Source: Planctomycetaceae bacterium (lineage in GTDB: Bacteria > Planctomycetota > Planctomycetia > Planctomycetales > Planctomycetaceae). From it: DNA of 63,578 nt. Positions within the stretch are counted from its first letter, which is position 1. Each line of letters opens with the position of its first letter. Below the pieces are notes generated by a model that saw nothing but the letters and a program-made list of their open reading frames with translations, did no database searches and had not been told where the DNA came from. Of this stretch, positions 37,009 through 47,126 are shown piece after piece. Where the stretch lies: positions 1 through 63,578 of the forward strand of contig PBMZ01000131.1 in NCBI GenBank assembly GCA_002722955.1. Reading direction: 5' to 3'. The position numbers and the translations under genes were made by a program.

Positions 37009-37244
37009 CCGCGGTCAAGGCTATACGCACAGTCTGGCTGCCTGTTCTATGTCGAAACGCATCGTGCCCCGCAATCTTCTGCAACAATTACAAAAAGCGA
37101 AATAAATAGACAAAGTGCTATCTGCCAATTCGCAGCCCTATGATAAAACGCGTCCTCACCTGACTCACTGACGAACGCCGTGGCGAGCTAGACCCTAGTT
37201 TAGACCCAACCATATACCAGGCGTCGTTAGGGAGAGAGGGACCC

Positions 37245-37307
37245 GGAAGCCGATCTGGCTGATTGGTTGCTTGTTAATTCAAGTAACCAGCAGTTGGATC
37301 GGCTTCC
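37245..37307. repeat. Two-part hairpin
   Basis: Outer 11-base arms GGAAGCCGATC / GATCGGCTTCC with an inner nine-base pair GGTTGCTTG / CAAGTAACC (one mismatch) around TTAATT. It could end the DUF1501 transcript or be a small structured RNA. Confidence 0.6.
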
Positions 37308-37459
37308 ACCCTTTCTTTGGCGGCGCTGATGTCACTTCGCCAGGAGACCACCGAGACGATCGTCGATTCTGCTGAATCCCATCACGGTCTTCTTGATCCC
37401 ACTCGCCTCTCTTGGGCGCTGAAAGACTCAATCCAAGATAGATTGTGTTCTTAAGAATC

Positions 37460-37503
37460 AAAAAGAAAGCGCAGCCCTGTGGTCGTGCCATCAGGACTGC
37501 GCT
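37460..37503 (-). terminator. Rho-independent terminator of the DUF1559 gene
   Basis: On the minus strand a 12-base stem AGCGCAGTCCTG / CAGGGCTGCGCT (one G-T-type mismatch) with a 12-base loop is followed by TTCTTTTT, 31 bases past the stop codon at 37535. Confidence 0.78.
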
Positions 37504-37534
37504 CTAATGAGGCCCAGAAATCGAATCAATCTGA

Positions 37535-38761
37535 TTAGTTTTCGAAGTCGGCTTTTTGGTAGAGTTCGGGATTCAACAACGCTCCCGTGAAGACTTCGAA
37601 GTTGTCGATTTCGACAAGGCCGTCGGTGTAGCCCACGGTCAAGGCTGGATCGGTAACGCCTTCAACCGGGAAGCCCGGGTTCAAGAAGCCATCGCCATTG
37701 GTGTCGGTCAAGGTCTTGACGCTACCATCGGCCATCAAAACAAAACACTTATCACCATGTTGGGCGTACCAATCGCGAGTGTCTTGCAAGATCAACTGAA
37801 CGCCAAGTGCGGCGGCGGCAGTCGTCGAGGCATACGCCGTCACGTTAGTACTGTTGACCGTTGTGCCAACCGTCGGAAACGCTTGCGGAATCGTTGCGCG
37901 AACGGGTGGGTAATCGTCTTTCAATAACTCGACACCGGTTCCGTTGAAGAACGCGGGACCGTCGTTGAAAGATTCGCTCAGACGTGACCCAGCGGGCAGC
38001 TCGTCATTGATCGTATCCGACAAGAGTGCTTCCCGGGCGTCGCCAGGCGCGGCATCGGCCAACAGAGCAATGTTACTTGCGGGCACGGAAGCTGCTTCGA
38101 TTCGTCGCAATGTCAACGGGCCGGCAGTGTTGCCAAAGTCTTTCAGTCCACCCGTGTCATCGACCCGTACCGGAGCAGCAGGCGTGTTTTGGAAGGTGAA
38201 TTTGAATCCGCTACGAACCATGTGCCAGCTTGAGGCGTAGTTCGTGTTGATCCCTCGACGGACCGCTTCTTCAACGATCGCGATTCGAGCCGCCGAGCCG
38301 GGCGTTTCAGCCAACAAAGCGTTGCCCAAGTCGCCAACGCCAAGACGATTAGCGGGCATCGCGGAAAGATTCGAGGTGTTGACGATACCAAGCATGTCAT
38401 TCAACTTTTCGGTACCGCGAAGTTCACTTTGAGGACAACGAAGAGCGTTGGCTTGGCCGCCTTTGACCTTCAACATGTCGGCGACCCAGCCAAAACGGTC
38501 TGGGCTACCATCACGCTTCCAATCGAATGCGCCCGAGCAAATTCAACCGGCGGGATCTTGCTCGGCAAACGTGTGCAATGCGATACCGATTTGCTTCAAG
38601 TTGTTGCGGCATTGAGTTGCACGGGCGGCAGCGCGAGCCGATTGAACGGCCGGTAATAGCAATGCAATCAGAATGGCAATGATCGAAATCACAACCAAGA
38701 GTTCGATCAAGGTGAAGCCGCTTTGCTTCGAGCTTTGCGGCTGCAAACGACATTTTTTCAT
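37535..38761 (-). pseudogene. DUF1559 pseudopilin-like protein interrupted by an in-frame TGA
   Basis: From ATG 38761 (GGAG seven bases upstream) the protein starts as a type IV pilin-like prepilin: [20 protein letters not shown], then [20 protein letters not shown], the hallmark of planctomycete DUF1559 (SBP_bac_10) proteins. At 38543-38545 the codon TGA ends the frame after FAEQDPAG, but the same frame continues as ICSGAFDWKRDGSPDRFGWV and the complete DUF1559 domain to 37535. Family members usually have Arg at this place (GRICxGAFDW), so a CGA to TGA change is the simplest explanation. Without readthrough only 72 residues with the helix would be made. The downstream terminator and the intact rest suggest the change is recent or an error. 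Confidence 0.85.
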
Positions 38762-38773
38762 TGGGTACTCCAA

Positions 38774-39357
38774 TACGATTTAAGATCACTAAATGAGTTA
38801 CTTCAACTTGCTGATGCGGGGGTTTCGAAGTGCCAAAATTCATTCAGAAACATGATTGAGATAAGGGAAAACTGTCATAAGTGCTGCCTGCGTTACTTAC
38901 TTTTTCGAGCCTCCTTTCTCTTGGCAGCCAAGGTCTCAGCAGGGTCAACTGACCGTGTGAGAGCGATGCGCATCCGCTTATTCTCGACGCTGTTTTGAGA
39001 AGCAAGATAAGAACGACTTTGAAGTCTGTGTGAAGTTAAGAACAAACTTCCGCAAAGGGTCCAAATCAGTTTCATGAGATTGGACCGGCAGTCGCTTTGG
39101 CTTCAACTGTCGCATATGGGCTGAGGTTGCATCACGCCGACTTCAGCCTCAGCTTGAGAATGCGCCGGGCAAGCTAGCGAGTGGCTATAAAGGCTGTCTG
39201 AATCCCATCTGGCCCTGTCGCAATGGTGAAGCAAATGCCTTTGCTCTAGCGGGACTCGCCAAGATTTCGGCGTAGTCGACTTCATGTGCGCAACCGAATT
39301 CGTTCCCCGCGATGCGAATTAACGCCGCACTTTGGCGTGAAATTAAAGCTCGATTCA
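38774..39357. other. Spacer upstream of the pseudopilin
   Basis: Holds the promoter side of the DUF1559 gene. A minus-strand frame at 38893-39075 (60 codons, MKLIWTLCGSLFLTSHRLQS...) has a hydrophobic start but no ribosome site and a lysine/arginine tail; I do not count it as a gene. A small hairpin GGCTGAGG/CCTCAGC lies near 39118-39150. Confidence 0.5.
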
Positions 39358-39591
39358 TCAAGTCTTCACACCTGTGAGCTTGTTGGTCAGAGGATGGCTT
39401 GGTCTATTAAGAAAGAGACTGAGCATCAAGGTGACAAACAGGACGATGAGTAATTGAATGGCCATTTGACGCGCTGTAAATCTACCTGCTGGCGGCTTCT
39501 TGAACGTCCACTTGGAAAGATCAAGAAGTGCACCTTCAAGGCAAGCGAGCACTAGAACAACGATTATCAGAGCTCCCCGTAGAACTGCCAT
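39358..39591 (-). CDS. Small two-helix membrane protein, unknown function
   Basis: A 77-residue protein with two hydrophobic helices (ALIIVVLVLACLEGALL and MAIQLLIVLFVTLMLSLFL) joined by a basic loop, and a short polar tail. No family recognised. The composite palindrome at 39624-39762 lies just upstream of its start. Gene status is supported only by the regular membrane-protein pattern. Confidence 0.5.
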   Translation of the reverse strand: MAVLRGALIIVVLVLACLEGALLDLSKWTFKKPPAGRFTARQMAIQLLIVLFVTLMLSLFLNRPSHPLTNKLTGVKT

Positions 39592-39623
39592 TGAGTTTTC
39601 CCCCCGGTCCAGGACGCAATTAT

Positions 39624-39762
39624 TTTGGAGTGCGGCGATTCATCGCCGCTTTCCTATGTGGCGAAGCCACTTTGATTTTGGTTTACTGCCGTGATCAAAA
39701 GTGGCTGCGCCACAAAGTAGTTGCGCTACGACCATAGTGGAGATGAATCGCCGCACTCCAAA
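39624..39762. repeat. Composite nested palindrome
   Basis: Perfect 21-base outer arms (39624-39644 and 39742-39762; core GGAGTGCGGCGATTCATC) enclose an inner pair, GTGGCGAAGCCACTTT near 39658 and its near-complement near 39697-39713, each itself a small hairpin. It lies between two minus-strand genes. Confidence 0.88.
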
Positions 39763-39818
39763 GTTGTCGCCACATGAACAGCGTTAGGGAGCTGATTCTG
39801 TGGAGGAGTTGCCATAAA

Positions 39819-40481
39819 TTACTCGGCAACCCGGCCGTCCTTGAGCCGAACGACTCGATCGGATTCTTGCACATAACTCTGATCGTGAGTCACAACGACG
39901 ATTGTCGATTCAATGTTGCTTTGGAGGCGCCTCAAATAAGAAAACACTTCGGCGCCGTTCTCGCTATCCAGTTCGCCGGTCGGCTCATCCGCCAACACGA
40001 TGGATGGCTGTTTCAATAAGGCTCGCGCGATGGCCACGCGTTGTTGCTCGCCGCCGGAGAGTTGATTGGGGCGATGGTCAAGTCGCTCGCCCATGCCAAC
40101 TTGCTCGAGCAATTCGACGGCTCGCGTTCGCTGTTCCGACGAGATTCCTTGCGGGATGAATGGGGCCAACACGTTGTCGACGGAGTCCAGATTGCCGATC
40201 AGGTTGAAGTTCTGAAAGATGAAGCCGACGTCGTTGCGACGATATTCGTCTCGTTCGGATTCGGAGAACTCGCCCAGGGAACGGTCAGCGACGATGATCT
40301 TACCGGCCGTGGGTTCGTCCAGTGCTCCGATCAAATAAAGCAGCGTGCTCTTGCCGCTTCCTGACGGTCCTAGAATGAAAGTCAGCGCCCCCTTTTCGAT
40401 TTGGCAAGACACACCACGCAGCGCGTGGACTTCGGTTTCCCCGCGTTTGTGAACTTTGGTGACGCCTTGGATATCAATCAT
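39819..40481 (-). CDS. ABC transporter ATP-binding protein, LolD/MacB type
   Basis: A 220-residue ABC ATPase of the lipoprotein-release/macrolide-export type. Walker [10 protein letters not shown] at residues 38-46, Q-loop IFQNFNLI at 88-95, signature LSGGEQQR at 141-148, Walker [13 protein letters not shown] at 161-172. The FQxFNLI Q-loop and the EPTGELD pattern are typical of LolD and MacB. No permease gene adjoins it in the window, so its membrane partner must be elsewhere. It is divergent from the membrane protein at 40576, with a perfect dyad between the two starts. Confidence 0.93.
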   Translation of the reverse strand: MIDIQGVTKVHKRGETEVHALRGVSCQIEKGALTFILGPSGSGKSTLLYLIGALDEPTAGKIIVADRSLGEFSESERDEYRRNDVGFIFQNFNLIGNLDSVDNVLAPFIPQGISSEQRTRAVELLEQVGMGERLDHRPNQLSGGEQQRVAIARALLKQPSIVLADEPTGELDSENGAEVFSYLRRLQSNIESTIVVVTHDQSYVQESDRVVRLKDGRVAE

Positions 40482-40504
40482 GCGTTCGACTAATCGGAAT
40501 TGAT

Positions 40505-40527
40505 GTGATCGAGAATCGGTCGATCAC
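40505..40527. promoter_or_regulatory. Perfect dyad between divergent genes, possible operator
   Basis: GTGATCGA-7 bases-TCGATCAC lies 24 bases upstream of the LolD-like start and 49 bases before the membrane-protein start. The short symmetrical form fits a repressor site for a dimeric regulator better than the long palindromes elsewhere, but no regulator gene is adjacent. Confidence 0.35.
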
Positions 40528-40575
40528 GTTACACTATCGAATTACCTAGGCCAAGGGTCGCAATCGTTGCGGCTG

Positions 40576-41133
40576 ATGAACGCTACATCCGCAGTGCGAG
40601 AAATCATGGCACGAATCAAGGCACAGATGCCGGACCGTTTTCTGATTCAACGTGGTGACGACTTTTTCGAGCTCTCGTGGAAGTGGCTCAAGAAAGATTC
40701 GTGGCTGCTATTCGTCTTCACCGCAATGTGGACAGGTACTTGGATTGTGAAATTCAATAGCCTGCCACAATATGTGGCATTCATCGGCGTCGGAGTGGCG
40801 GTTGGCGCGATCTACATGTCGACCGCCGTGATTCTCAACACGAGCCGCGTTCGCGTGACGTTGGAATTTGTCGCCGTCAAACACGGACCGATGCCATCGA
40901 TAGGTAACAAAGTCATTCCCACCAGTGAGATCGAGCAACTTTATTGCCTCGAGAAAACCGAAAAGACCGACGATGGCAAGGAAACCTTCTCTTACAGCGT
41001 CGAGATTATTCGGCCCGATCAACCAGAAATCACCTTGCTGCGATCGCTCGAACTGGACGAGGCCATCTTTGTCGAGCAGGAGGTAGAAGCTTTCCTGAAC
41101 ATCGAAGATCACCCCGTCGAACACGAATATTAG
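40576..41133 (+). CDS. Membrane protein with a C-terminal PH-like domain, unknown function
   Basis: A 185-residue protein. Two transmembrane helices (WLLFVFTAMWTGTWIVKF and YVAFIGVGVAVGAIYMSTAV) are followed by a beta-rich cytoplasmic domain (VTLEFVAVKHGPMPSIGNKV, then IEQLYCLEK...) resembling the bacterial PH-like domains. ATG 40576 is chosen; TTG 40567 and ATG 40606 are alternatives. Upstream dyad symmetric site at 40505-40527. No named family recognised. Confidence 0.6.
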   Translation: MNATSAVREIMARIKAQMPDRFLIQRGDDFFELSWKWLKKDSWLLFVFTAMWTGTWIVKFNSLPQYVAFIGVGVAVGAIYMSTAVILNTSRVRVTLEFVAVKHGPMPSIGNKVIPTSEIEQLYCLEKTEKTDDGKETFSYSVEIIRPDQPEITLLRSLELDEAIFVEQEVEAFLNIEDHPVEHEY

Positions 41134-41307
41134 CCGCCAGGCGACCGTGTGTGAACAAATTCGCCGTTCGACTAGTCTAAGGTTTGAAAGCACTGGCCGC
41201 GTTTGCCATAGTTGATGTTTGGCTTTTGCACGTTCTGCGTGTTTATTCTGAAACGTAACTCGTGCGTTGTATCGCGCCTTTTCCATTGTTTTTAAGGTTT
41301 TACGATC

Positions 41308-42318
41308 GTGTTCGAGAATGTTGCTATCGTTGGCGTAACTGGCGCCGTTGGCCGAATCATGTTGGGCTTGTTGGAAGAGCGAAACTTTCAAGCCAAGAAT
41401 TTCAAGTTCCTCGCATCGGCCCGAAGCGCCGGGACCAAACTGAATTTTCGCGGTGCTGAGCATACGATTGAAGAGTTGACGGCCGAGGCCTTCCAAGGCT
41501 GTGACTTAGTCATTTCGAGTACTCCCGATGACGTTGCGGCAGATCTACTGCCTGCCGCCGTCGAAGCAGGGGCCAAGGTCATCGACGAATCCGGTTACTG
41601 GCGAATGAAGCCAGAGGTTGCGTTAGTCGTTCCCGAAATCAATCCGCAAGCGGCACTCGACGCGAAAGGAATTATCGCCAGCCCGAATTGCTCGACGACG
41701 CAGATGGTTGTTGCCATGAAACCACTCTACGACGCATCGCGAATTCGTCGCGTGATCGTCAGCACGTATCAAGCCGTCAGCGGTGCCGGCAAGCAGGGCA
41801 ACGTCGATTTGGACGCAGGCACCAAGGCCGCGCTTGCGGGCGAGTCGTTCGAGTATAGCGCGTTCTCGCATCCGATTGCTTTCAACGCGATTCCTCAGAT
41901 TGGTAGCGTTAAAGAAGACGGCTACACCAGCGAAGAATTGAAGATGGTCTACGAGACTCGCAAAATCTTCGGCGACGAAGAGATTCAAGTGAACCCAACT
42001 TGCGTCCGAATCCCCGTCGCCAACTGTCACAGCGAGACCATCACCGTCGAAACCGAGCGACCCATCGCTCCAGAAGAAGCTCGCGAGCTATTCGCGGCGT
42101 TTCCAGGAATCGAGGTCATCGACGACACACCAAACGGCGAATACCCAATGCCCAACATTTGCTCGGACCGTAACGAAGTGTTCATCGGTCGAATTCGCCG
42201 AGACATCTCGAACCCGAACGGCTTGAGCTTCTGGTGTGTCAGTGACAACCTAAGAAAGGGCGCGGCAACCAACGCGATTCAAATTGCGGAATTGCTTGTC
42301 CAGAATATTGGCTCGTAA
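41308..42318 (+). CDS. asd: Aspartate-semialdehyde dehydrogenase
   Basis: A 336-residue enzyme that reduces aspartyl phosphate to aspartate semialdehyde, feeding lysine, diaminopimelate, threonine and methionine synthesis. Nucleotide loop GVTGAVGRIML (residues 9-19), catalytic Cys128 in SPNCSTTQ, the TYQAVSGAGKQG loop, and VNPTCVRIPV. GTG start at 41308. It supplies the diaminopimelate used by the MurE encoded at 22454, though the genes are not adjacent. Confidence 0.96.
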   Translation: MFENVAIVGVTGAVGRIMLGLLEERNFQAKNFKFLASARSAGTKLNFRGAEHTIEELTAEAFQGCDLVISSTPDDVAADLLPAAVEAGAKVIDESGYWRMKPEVALVVPEINPQAALDAKGIIASPNCSTTQMVVAMKPLYDASRIRRVIVSTYQAVSGAGKQGNVDLDAGTKAALAGESFEYSAFSHPIAFNAIPQIGSVKEDGYTSEELKMVYETRKIFGDEEIQVNPTCVRIPVANCHSETITVETERPIAPEEARELFAAFPGIEVIDDTPNGEYPMPNICSDRNEVFIGRIRRDISNPNGLSFWCVSDNLRKGAATNAIQIAELLVQNIGS

Positions 42319-42335
42319 CTTGGAAGAAGAGTTTC

Positions 42336-42394
42336 GTTTAACCCGAAGGCGCGGAGTTTTCCGAGTTCACCTCGCCTTCGGCTACGGGTTAAAC
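42336..42394. repeat. Imperfect inverted repeat (TTTAACCCG family)
   Basis: GTTTAACCCG-AAGGC at 42336-42350 pairs with GCCTTCGGCTACGGGTTAAAC at 42374-42394, with five extra bases in the right arm. It lies just after asd. Confidence 0.75.
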
Positions 42395-42530
42395 ACGCCA
42401 TTGCTCAACGACAAAGCCTCCCGAGATCTGCGCGTTCCCGTTACAATGAAATTTTAGACGCGGACGACAAAACCCTGCCCCAAAGAACGGCCAAAAGTGA
42501 TAGCACTGCTAAATCGATTGGGATTTCCAC

Positions 42531-43145
42531 ATGAAAAAATCGTGGCAACTCGGACGAAGAACGGTTCTCAAGGCTGCCGGTGTCAGCATGGCACTGCCAT
42601 GGCTCGAGGCGATGGGAGCACCTGCGGATCAACAAGAGCTGCCACGCCGAATGTGCGCGATTCTGTTTCCGTTCGAGCAACGTTCGAGTGGGTTCGAGAT
42701 CAGGTGGAACACAGCGTCGACTTTGAAAGACACGCGGTGACATGTCGAGCCTCGGAAGTGCTCGCCGAACGCACTGGTTTTTGTTACGCGAAGAGCCATC
42801 TGCTGGCGGTCTTGCTTCGAGCAAACGAAATCCCCGCCGGCTTTTGCTATCAGCGGCTAAGCGTCAACGACGATGGTGCCCCGTATTGCTTGCATGGATT
42901 GAACGCCGTGTATCTAGACGACTACGGTTGGTACCGAATCGACGCGCGGAAATACGGATTCGATCAAAGCAAACTTCTGCCCGCCCACAGAGTCGCTCGC
43001 CTTTAGTGTCAAAATCGCTGGGGAAGCGGACTTGCCAGAGATTCGCAGCGAGCCCCTTGAGCTGATCATACAGTCGTTGCAATCGGCAATCTCGGTCTCG
43101 GAATTGCAACATCGCTTGCCCGACTTGCCAACGATCGCCGGTTAG
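42531..43145 (+). pseudogene. Chimera of a DUF1552 gene start and a transglutaminase-like gene end
   Basis: From ATG 42531 the frame reads RRTVLKAAGVSMALPWLEAM and LPRRMCAILFPF, the Tat leader and start of a DUF1552 protein. Near 42670-42690 the homology switches, in another frame, to a transglutaminase-like domain: FEWVRDQVEHSVDFERHAVT, then TGFCYAKSHLLAVLLRANEI (catalytic Cys in GFCYAKS), APYCLHGLNAVYL and GWYRIDAR. After DQSKLLPAHR this frame ends at 43006, but a one-base step restores PPTESLAFSVKIAGEADLPE and the C-terminus to a TAG at 43143. Two events are therefore needed: a deletion fusing two genes, and an extra C in a C run near 42979-42986. The gene is dead as a DUF1552 protein and probably as a transglutaminase. 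Confidence 0.8.
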
Positions 43146-43309
43146 GTCACCGCATTCGTGGCGAACGAACCATCGCATGAGGTGAAAGTCCGCGATTTGC
43201 TAGTCGTTGCTTGTGTTCCTTTCTCGCTTGGATATGATGAATTATTCGCTCATTCTCCCTCCCACAGGCGCTCTGCCGGTGGACGATTCTGATTCCGATT
43301 GCCGGCAAT

Positions 43310-44311
43310 ATGTCACCTTTTGATTCCAATACGGGGCCGCGGCCCATATCGTTTCAGGCTCCGCAAGGTGATCTTGCGATCCTGTCCGGTTCAGGGAATC
43401 CTCAGCTGGCCGAGTCCATCGCGAAGTTCCTCCAAGTCAAAACAATCCCCGGACAAGCACACGTTTTCAGCGAAGGAAACGTGTTCGTTCGCATTCAGGA
43501 AAATGTTCGTGGCCGAGACGTCTTCGTGATCCAGGGCGTTCACTACCCAGTCAATGACAACTTTGTCGAGCTACTGTTTTGGATTGATGCACTAAAGCGT
43601 GCGAGTGCTCAGCAAGTCACTGCGGTCATCCCGTTCTTCAGTTATGCCAAGGGCGACAAGAAGGACGAGCCTCGCGTATCGATTCGGGCTCGCGTGTGTG
43701 CCGATGCCATCGAGGCCGCTGGTGCTGACCGCGTGCTGACCATGGATTTGCACAGTCCGCAAATCCAAGGCTTCTTTAGCATCCCAGTCGATCACTTGTA
43801 CGGCCGCCAAGTTCTCGTCGATCACATCAAGACTCTAGACATTCCTGACCTAGTTGTTTGTAGCCCCGACATCGGCTTTGCCAAAGAAGCGTCCGACTTT
43901 GCCAAGTTGCTGGCGGCACCGGTCGTGATCGGCAACAAGCACCGCCCCGACCACAGCGAAACCGCGGAGATCCTCGAAGTCATCGGTGACGTCGACGGCA
44001 AGAACGTGTTGCTCGTCGATGACTTTACGATTTCAGGCGGTACGCTAATCTCGATGGCCGACGTGCTCAAACAACGAGGCGCTCATGACATCTATGCCGC
44101 GGTGACTCACGGAGTTCTCTCGAAAGGCGCAGCGCCGAAAATTGGTGCTAGCCACATCAAGCGAATGTTCATGACCGACAGCATTGAGGGTCATCGCCCC
44201 GACGAATTGCCGGAAAACATCGAAATCGTCAGCGTTGCCCCATTGTTTGCTCAGGCAATTCGTTCGATTCACGATCGTACCAGTGTTAGCATGTTGTTCC
44301 CGGAGGGGTAG
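43310..44311 (+). CDS. prs: Ribose-phosphate pyrophosphokinase
   Basis: A 333-residue PRPP synthetase. ILSGSGNPQLAESIAKFL opens the N-terminal domain; FSEGNVFVRIQENVRGRDVF, PFFSYAKGDKKDEPRVSIRA (ATP site), and the PRPP-binding loop LLVDDFTISGGTL are all present. It makes PRPP for purine, pyrimidine, histidine and tryptophan synthesis. The length is near the usual 310-320 plus a short N-terminal extension. The repeat at 44323 begins 12 bases past its stop. Confidence 0.96.
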   Translation: MSPFDSNTGPRPISFQAPQGDLAILSGSGNPQLAESIAKFLQVKTIPGQAHVFSEGNVFVRIQENVRGRDVFVIQGVHYPVNDNFVELLFWIDALKRASAQQVTAVIPFFSYAKGDKKDEPRVSIRARVCADAIEAAGADRVLTMDLHSPQIQGFFSIPVDHLYGRQVLVDHIKTLDIPDLVVCSPDIGFAKEASDFAKLLAAPVVIGNKHRPDHSETAEILEVIGDVDGKNVLLVDDFTISGGTLISMADVLKQRGAHDIYAAVTHGVLSKGAAPKIGASHIKRMFMTDSIEGHRPDELPENIEIVSVAPLFAQAIRSIHDRTSVSMLFPEG

Positions 44312-44322
44312 AGCTCGCATAC

Positions 44323-44425
44323 GGTAACCCGACGCGTGAGCGAGGGACGCTCACCCGCATTCACAATCGATAGTTTTTGCTCGCGGAACACGCGTGAGCG
44401 TCCCTCGCTCACGCATCGGGTTACC
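44323..44425. repeat. Inverted repeat, GGTAACCCGACGCGTGAG family, copy 1
   Basis: Arms of 32 bases at 44323-44354 and 44394-44425 with one mismatch, around a 39-base spacer. It lies between prs and mutS. A second member of the family with the same 16-base end (TAACCCGACGCGTGAG) is at 53335-53551. Confidence 0.9.
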
Positions 44426-44486
44426 ATGTTGGGTGCCCTTTTGAACAATTTGAAAAAGCCGTCAAACGACAACAAAGACGTCAACC

Positions 44487-47102
44487 ATGGATGACAAGAA
44501 GCCCGCCAAAAAACTAACGCCCATGATGGAGCGTTACTTAGAAGTCAAACGCCAAAACCCCGGTTCGATTTTGCTGTTCCGCATGGGCGACTTCTACGAA
44601 CTCTTTTATGAAGATGCCGAGACTGCGGCCAAAGCACTCGGTCTTACTCTCACCAGCCGCGACAAAGGATCGACCAACCCGATTCCGATGGCTGGCTTCC
44701 CTTACCACGCACTTGAGGGATACCTGCAAAAGCTGATTCGCTCCGGCTTCCGCGCCGCCATCTGCGAGCAGGTCGAGGACCCCAAGAAGGCCAAGGGTCT
44801 TGTCAAACGCGAGGTCACGCAGGTTGTCACTCCCGGCACGCTGACGGACGAAGCACTGCTTGATCCGCGCGAGAGTAATTTCTTGGCAAGCGTTTTTGCT
44901 GACGCCGATCGTGTTGGATTAGCGTGGCTGGAAATCTCAACCGGCCGCTTCATCACCACTGACGTCGATGCTAGTTTGCTGGCGGACGAGTTGGCTCGGC
45001 TGCGGCCATCTGAATGTATCTATGCCGAGAATCAAGCTGATGAGTCTGTGCTCGATGTGCTGGGCCGTTTAAAAGAATTGCTCCCCACAGGACGCCCCGA
45101 TTGGAGTTTCGCGCGCGACCAATGTTTGCAGCAGTTGCTCGATCATTTCGGCACGCGCACGCTCGAGGGCTTCGATCTCGACGCGACATCACCAGGCATC
45201 ACGGCGGCCGGTGCCTTGCTGGAGTATGCCCAGGAAACTCAAAAGAGCAGCCTCACGCACATCGAGCGCCTGGAGCCTTACCGTCAGGGCACCAATCTAA
45301 CCATCGACGAAGCCACCCGTTGGAGCCTGGAGCTAACGCACACCCTGCGCGAGGGCAAACGCGAAGGAAGTCTACTTTCCGTCATCGACGAAACCGTCTC
45401 ACCGATGGGAGCCCGCATGTTGAGCGATTGGCTCTCCAATCCGCTGACGACTTTATCGGGAATCAACGCGCGGCTTGACGCGGTCGAAGAATTGACAAGC
45501 GACTCGCTGCTGTGCGACGACTTGCGCGAACAACTTCGCCAAGCTTACGACTTGCAGCGGCTGACGGCTCGCATTGCCACTCGCCGAGCATCACCGCGCG
45601 ATTTAGGTTGCTTAGCGCGGACGCTAGCGCTCTTGCCAAAATTGAAAGCCAAGCTCGCTGGTCGAAAGTCCGAGCGATTGCAGCAACTCGAAGCGGAATT
45701 GGATCTGTGTCCGGAAATCCGTGCCGAAATTGACTCGTCGCTCGTCGACGAACCGCCGTTGCTGACATCCGATGGTGGAATGATCCGCGATGGATTGAAC
45801 GCAGAATTGGACGAGCTCCGCGATTTGGCTCGCGGCGGCAAAGAGTGGATTGCCGCGTATCGAGCCGAAGAAGCCGAACGCATCGGCGTTCCGAATTTGA
45901 AGGTCGGCTACAACAAAGTCTTCGGATACTATTTAGAGGTGACCGCTGCCAACGCCGCCAAAGTACCCGACGCCTACATTCGAAAACAGACGCTCAAGAA
46001 CTGCGAGCGATTCATCACGCCGGACCTCAAAGAGCACGAAGAAAAAGTGCTCAAGGCCGAGGAGAAGGCAAACTCGCTCGAGCTGGAACTGTTCAACTCA
46101 CTGCGAGGCAGCGTGGCCGACGAGTGCTTACGGATCAAGACAACAGCCGAGGTCTTGGCACAAGTCGACGTGCTGGCGGGCTTGGCCACCTTGGCACTCA
46201 GCCGGGGTTACTGCAGACCAGAACTGTGCGAAGACGACGTCCTCGACATCCGCGAAGGCCGGCATCCCGTGCTGGATAAACTTCAACCCACTGGTGAGTT
46301 TGTTCCCAACGATGTCCGATTGGGCGACTCGCAAGGATTGATACAAATCATCACTGGCCCGAACATGGCCGGTAAGAGCACCTACATCCGGCAAGCCGCG
46401 TTGCTAACGATCATGGCTCAAATGGGATCGTTCATCCCCGCCAGTGAGGCTCGCATCGGCATCGCGGACCGCGTGTTCGCTCGCGTTGGTGCCAGCGACG
46501 AGTTGGGCAAGGGCCAGAGTACTTTCATGGTCGAGATGACAGAAACGGCGCGGATCCTGAACACGGCCACTGACCGCAGCCTTGTCATTCTGGATGAAAT
46601 CGGCCGCGGCACCAGCACCTACGATGGCATCTCACTGGCGTGGGCCGTGACTGAATACTTACATGACACGATCACATGTCGCACGTTATTCGCGACGCAC
46701 TATCATGAGTTAACGGACTTAACGTCGACGCTGAAGCAAGCAGCGAATTGGAACGTTGCCGTACAAGAGAACGACGACGACATCATCTTTCTGCACAAGA
46801 TCCTCGAGGGCTCGGCCGACAAGAGCTACGGCATCCACGTCGCGCGGCTTGCGGGAGTTCCCCTGGATGTCATTGACCGTGCCCGAGTCATCCTGGACAC
46901 ACTGGAAAACGACCACGTCGACGATGACGGCAAAACAAGAATCCCTCAACGAGAACGCCGCAGCCAGCATCGTCAATTATCGTTGTTCGCCGTCGAGGAA
47001 CACCCAGTACTGGATCAAATCCGCAAGCTAGAGATCGACGAAATGACCCCAATGGCGGCGCTGACAGAGCTAAATCGGATCCGCGAAGAACTGAAGCCGT
47101 AG
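44487..47102 (+). CDS. mutS: DNA mismatch repair protein MutS
   Basis: An 871-residue MutS of normal length. Mismatch-recognition motif [14 protein letters not shown] near residues 31-44 (the Phe-x-Glu is FYE); ATPase Walker [10 protein letters not shown] at 624-632, Walker [17 protein letters not shown], and the C-terminal clamp/dimer region. It recognises base mismatches as a dimer and recruits MutL. It starts 61 bases after the palindrome that follows prs. Confidence 0.98.
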   Translation: MDDKKPAKKLTPMMERYLEVKRQNPGSILLFRMGDFYELFYEDAETAAKALGLTLTSRDKGSTNPIPMAGFPYHALEGYLQKLIRSGFRAAICEQVEDPKKAKGLVKREVTQVVTPGTLTDEALLDPRESNFLASVFADADRVGLAWLEISTGRFITTDVDASLLADELARLRPSECIYAENQADESVLDVLGRLKELLPTGRPDWSFARDQCLQQLLDHFGTRTLEGFDLDATSPGITAAGALLEYAQETQKSSLTHIERLEPYRQGTNLTIDEATRWSLELTHTLREGKREGSLLSVIDETVSPMGARMLSDWLSNPLTTLSGINARLDAVEELTSDSLLCDDLREQLRQAYDLQRLTARIATRRASPRDLGCLARTLALLPKLKAKLAGRKSERLQQLEAELDLCPEIRAEIDSSLVDEPPLLTSDGGMIRDGLNAELDELRDLARGGKEWIAAYRAEEAERIGVPNLKVGYNKVFGYYLEVTAANAAKVPDAYIRKQTLKNCERFITPDLKEHEEKVLKAEEKANSLELELFNSLRGSVADECLRIKTTAEVLAQVDVLAGLATLALSRGYCRPELCEDDVLDIREGRHPVLDKLQPTGEFVPNDVRLGDSQGLIQIITGPNMAGKSTYIRQAALLTIMAQMGSFIPASEARIGIADRVFARVGASDELGKGQSTFMVEMTETARILNTATDRSLVILDEIGRGTSTYDGISLAWAVTEYLHDTITCRTLFATHYHELTDLTSTLKQAANWNVAVQENDDDIIFLHKILEGSADKSYGIHVARLAGVPLDVIDRARVILDTLENDHVDDDGKTRIPQRERRSQHRQLSLFAVEEHPVLDQIRKLEIDEMTPMAALTELNRIREELKP

Positions 47103-47126
47103 TGCCAATAAGTTGTGAGGTACGCG

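Larger units (their letters stand above)
37009..37534. other. Spacer between DUF1501 and pseudopilin genes
   Basis: No supported gene. It contains a structured hairpin at 37245-37307 and the terminator of the minus-strand gene at 37460-37503; the first 230 bases show nothing I can assign. Confidence 0.6.

Noticed and set aside
37009..37244. tRNA or known riboswitch in the spacer
   Set aside because: No cloverleaf, T-loop consensus or recognised aptamer could be found by eye; only the hairpin at 37245 is clear.
38543..38545. TGA as a selenocysteine codon
   Set aside because: The family has Arg here, not Cys or Sec, and no SECIS-like stem is evident right after the codon; a nonsense change or error is simpler.
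38893..39075. 60-codon minus-strand ORF upstream of the pseudopilin
   Set aside because: Hydrophobic first residues but no ribosome site and a low-complexity basic tail; insufficient to call.
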